From an uncultured Shinella sp. (lineage in GTDB: Bacteria > Pseudomonadota > Alphaproteobacteria > Rhizobiales > Rhizobiaceae): DNA of 5,963 bases. The DNA is taken from the NCBI RefSeq assembly GCF_946479415.1, contig NZ_CAMLFY010000189.1, positions 1 to 5,963 on the forward strand. The letters are read 5' to 3'. Positions 4,187 through 5,963 of the stretch are shown piece by piece. A program made the translations under genes and the position numbers. Below the pieces are notes generated by a model. It saw nothing but the letters and a program-made list of their open reading frames with translations, did not search any database and was not told where the DNA came from. Within the stretch, counting starts at the first letter, position 1. Each line of letters starts with the position of its first letter.

Positions 4187-5963
4187 TCAAGCTGATTGCC
4201 TGGTAGGGGCATCTGCTTGGCGCGCCTCGGCCGCGAGCTCCGCCTCAACCGCCCGGAGCTGACGACGCTTTTCAACCAGCTCGCTCGCGAAGGCAAAATC
4301 GCCGCCCTGACGGGACTGGTAGGAACCAAGACGCCGGCGCGCTTCCTCCAACCGCTGGCGATAGCATTCCCGCTCGCCGTCGAAATCGTCGAGCGCATGC
4401 TCGAGGCGGGAGACGGCGCCGAGCGGCGTCACGGTGACGGCAAGATCGATCTCGTAGCCCGCGCCCGTGCGCTGAAGCATGGTGGTGTAGCGATAACCCT
4501 CAGACTTGCCGAAGCGCTCGCCATTGTAGATGAGATCGAAGCCACCAATGGAGGCGATGACCATCTCACCCTCCTGTTGAAGCTGGACGAGGGTGAGGAT
4601 TTCCTTCATCAGCGCGCGACCGGCTTCCTTTCGCTCGTCGTATGACACGCCTGTGACGGTCATCGTAAAGGCGTCTCTCGCAGTCGGAACCAGTCGTGCG
4701 ATGTCCTTGCCGATCTCGCCGATCCGCCGGATCGATATCTCGACGTCGCGTTCGGCGTCCCGGACCTGCCGGCGCACTGCGAACAGGTCGTCATCATGGG
4801 CGGCGCGTAACCGCTCGAGACGAGCGATATCGGCTTCGAGCCCTGCCTTTTGCATTAGGCGCTCGTCGCCCGAGGCAATCGCCTTGGCCATGGCGAACTG
4901 GTTGGCCTGGCCTTCTCCGAGATCATCCAGCCTGCGGATTGAGGTGTCGCCGGAAAGGGCCGCCGCGATGAAGCGAGCTTTTCTCTCGTTGTTCTGCCAC
5001 ATGGACGCATCGAGCGAACCCTGCGTGGCGTAGGCGAAGATGTCGACGATATCGTGCTGATTGCCTTGCCGGACGATGCGGCCCTCGCGCTGCTCGATCT
5101 GTGACGGCAGCCACGGCACATCAAGGTGATGCAGCGCCTTCAATCTGAGCTGGGCGTTGACGCCGGTGCCCATCATTTCCGAGGAGCCGATCAGGAAGCG
5201 AACCTTGCCCGAGCGGACGTCACCGAACAGCCGTTGCTTGGCTTCGGTCTTCTTGAAGTCCTGTATATAGGCGATCTCCGACGCGGGTACGCCCAGTCGG
5301 ATCAATTCGTCACGGATCCAGCGGTAAGCGGAGAAGCCGCGCGTCTTCTCGACATTGATGGTGCCGAGATCGGAGAAGATCATCTGTGCCGCGCCGGCAA
5401 TCTCATAGGGCTTGCCGTCCGGGCGAAGATAGGTGCGTTCGCTCGTTTCCTTCCAGATGCGGAAGGCGTTCTCGATGAGGAGATTGAGCTTGTTGTCCGG
5501 CTCGTTGTCATTTGCCGGAATGACCAGGCGCAGGTCGATTGCCGCGTGGCGGCCGTCGGTGATGACGGACAGCAGAATATCGTCGCCGGGCTGAGCCGGC
5601 CCCTCCCGCATCTCGATCGCCTTGATGCGGCTGTCGAGGATCTGCTGATAGAGTTTGAAGGCCGCCGTCGGCTGCGCCGTCAGGATCTGCCGCCGACCGG
5701 TCGAGAGTGCCGGAACCTTCACATATTGCTTCAGGTCCTCCGGCATCACCACATCGGCGAACGAACGGAACATGGCGATCAGTTCCGGCACGTTGACGAA
5801 GCTCGCAAACCGGCTCACCGGCTTGTATTTGCCGGACGGCTGGATTTCGAGTTCGGTCGTGGTGTCGCCGAAGGTCGAGGCCCAGGCGTCGAATTCGTGA
5901 AGCCCGCGTTCGCGCAGCGCCCCGTGACCGAGCAGGCGCTGGATCGAAAACATCTCACCGAGC
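4187..5963 (-). CDS. C-terminal part of a giant SF2/SNF2-type helicase (methylase/helicase, DarB-like family), 5' partial
   Basis: The frame stays open to the right edge (codons for Leu-Gly-Glu precede the Met at 5953), so that Met is internal and the true start lies outside. The visible ~591 residues hold the second RecA-like lobe of a superfamily 2 helicase. Counting from the Met at 5953, motif V is GTGVNAQ at residues 262-268 and motif VI is QIEQREGRIVRQ at 285-296. The phrase DILLSVITDGRHAAIDLRLV (126-145) is one I associate with this plasmid family. Residues ~365-420 and ~515-580 are charged and helical, probably coiled coil. Relatives are usually well over 1,000 residues, with N-terminal N6-adenine methylase and helicase lobe 1 regions; phage P1 DarB, an anti-restriction protein, is a distant analogue. 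No methylase motif lies within this window. A DNA-dependent ATPase is the safe call; an anti-restriction role is inference. It ends with TGA at 4189-4187 and is followed by a strong terminator. Confidence 0.9.
   Translation of the reverse strand, partial: LGEMFSIQRLLGHGALRERGLHEFDAWASTFGDTTTELEIQPSGKYKPVSRFASFVNVPELIAMFRSFADVVMPEDLKQYVKVPALSTGRRQILTAQPTAAFKLYQQILDSRIKAIEMREGPAQPGDDILLSVITDGRHAAIDLRLVIPANDNEPDNKLNLLIENAFRIWKETSERTYLRPDGKPYEIAGAAQMIFSDLGTINVEKTRGFSAYRWIRDELIRLGVPASEIAYIQDFKKTEAKQRLFGDVRSGKVRFLIGSSEMMGTGVNAQLRLKALHHLDVPWLPSQIEQREGRIVRQGNQHDIVDIFAYATQGSLDASMWQNNERKARFIAAALSGDTSIRRLDDLGEGQANQFAMAKAIASGDERLMQKAGLEADIARLERLRAAHDDDLFAVRRQVRDAERDVEISIRRIGEIGKDIARLVPTARDAFTMTVTGVSYDERKEAGRALMKEILTLVQLQQEGEMVIASIGGFDLIYNGERFGKSEGYRYTTMLQRTGAGYEIDLAVTVTPLGAVSRLEHALDDFDGERECYRQRLEEARRRLGSYQSRQGGDFAFASELVEKRRQLRAVEAELAAEARQADAPTRQSA

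Noticed and set aside
4196..4645. Plus-strand open frame opposite the helicase C-terminus
   Set aside because: It lies entirely within the antisense of a well-supported coding frame and has no domain or convincing upstream signal.
5651..5953. Treating the Met at 5953 as the true start of the helicase gene
   Set aside because: The frame remains open upstream to the window edge (Leu-Gly-Glu before the Met), and the sequence begins in the middle of a conserved helicase region, so the gene is truncated by the window.
1..5963. CRISPR array, tRNA, rRNA, insertion sequence or attachment site
   Set aside because: No regularly spaced direct repeats, cloverleaf-like sequences, transposase motifs or terminal inverted repeats with target duplications were seen.

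Overview
The window looks like plasmid, ICE or megaplasmid accessory DNA from an alphaproteobacterium, most likely Rhizobiales (a sphingomonad replicon is the main alternative). The basis is high-GC coding DNA, recognition from memory of protein families common on rhizobial plasmids (a giant methylase/helicase-type protein, a long orphan ParB-like protein, a DUF7007 protein), and the absence of housekeeping genes. The species cannot be named from this sequence.

Every credible gene is on the minus strand, so the order of transcription runs from right to left. (1) 5963 to 4187 holds the C-terminal part of a very large SF2/SNF2-type helicase protein; its N-terminal part lies beyond the right edge. 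(2) 4186 to 3682 is a 505-base gap. It holds an AT-rich island with TGCA dyads, a strong Rho-independent terminator (about 4024-3991), a possible ~119-nt small RNA ending at that terminator, a purine-rich tract and a hairpin-rich leader. (3) 3681 to 1858 encodes a 607-residue ParB-like protein with CTP-binding-type motifs and a strongly acidic tail. (4) After an 89-base gap with a GC-rich hairpin comes a tight cassette: a 158-residue conserved hypothetical (1768-1292), a 296-residue DUF7007 protein (1295-405) and a 109-residue basic helical protein (408-79). Each junction within the cassette is an ATGA stop/start overlap. (5) The leftmost ~80 bases probably hold the start of another gene, whose frame cannot be settled here.

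The helicase gene appears to end at its own terminator. The ParB-like gene and the downstream cassette look like one transcription unit, though no convincing promoter for it was found. No toxin, transposase, integrase, tRNA, rRNA or CRISPR array was seen. The best candidates for something undescribed are the structured gap between the helicase and ParB-like genes and the conserved but functionally unassigned cassette. A role in plasmid maintenance, establishment or anti-restriction is plausible from context but not shown by the sequence.
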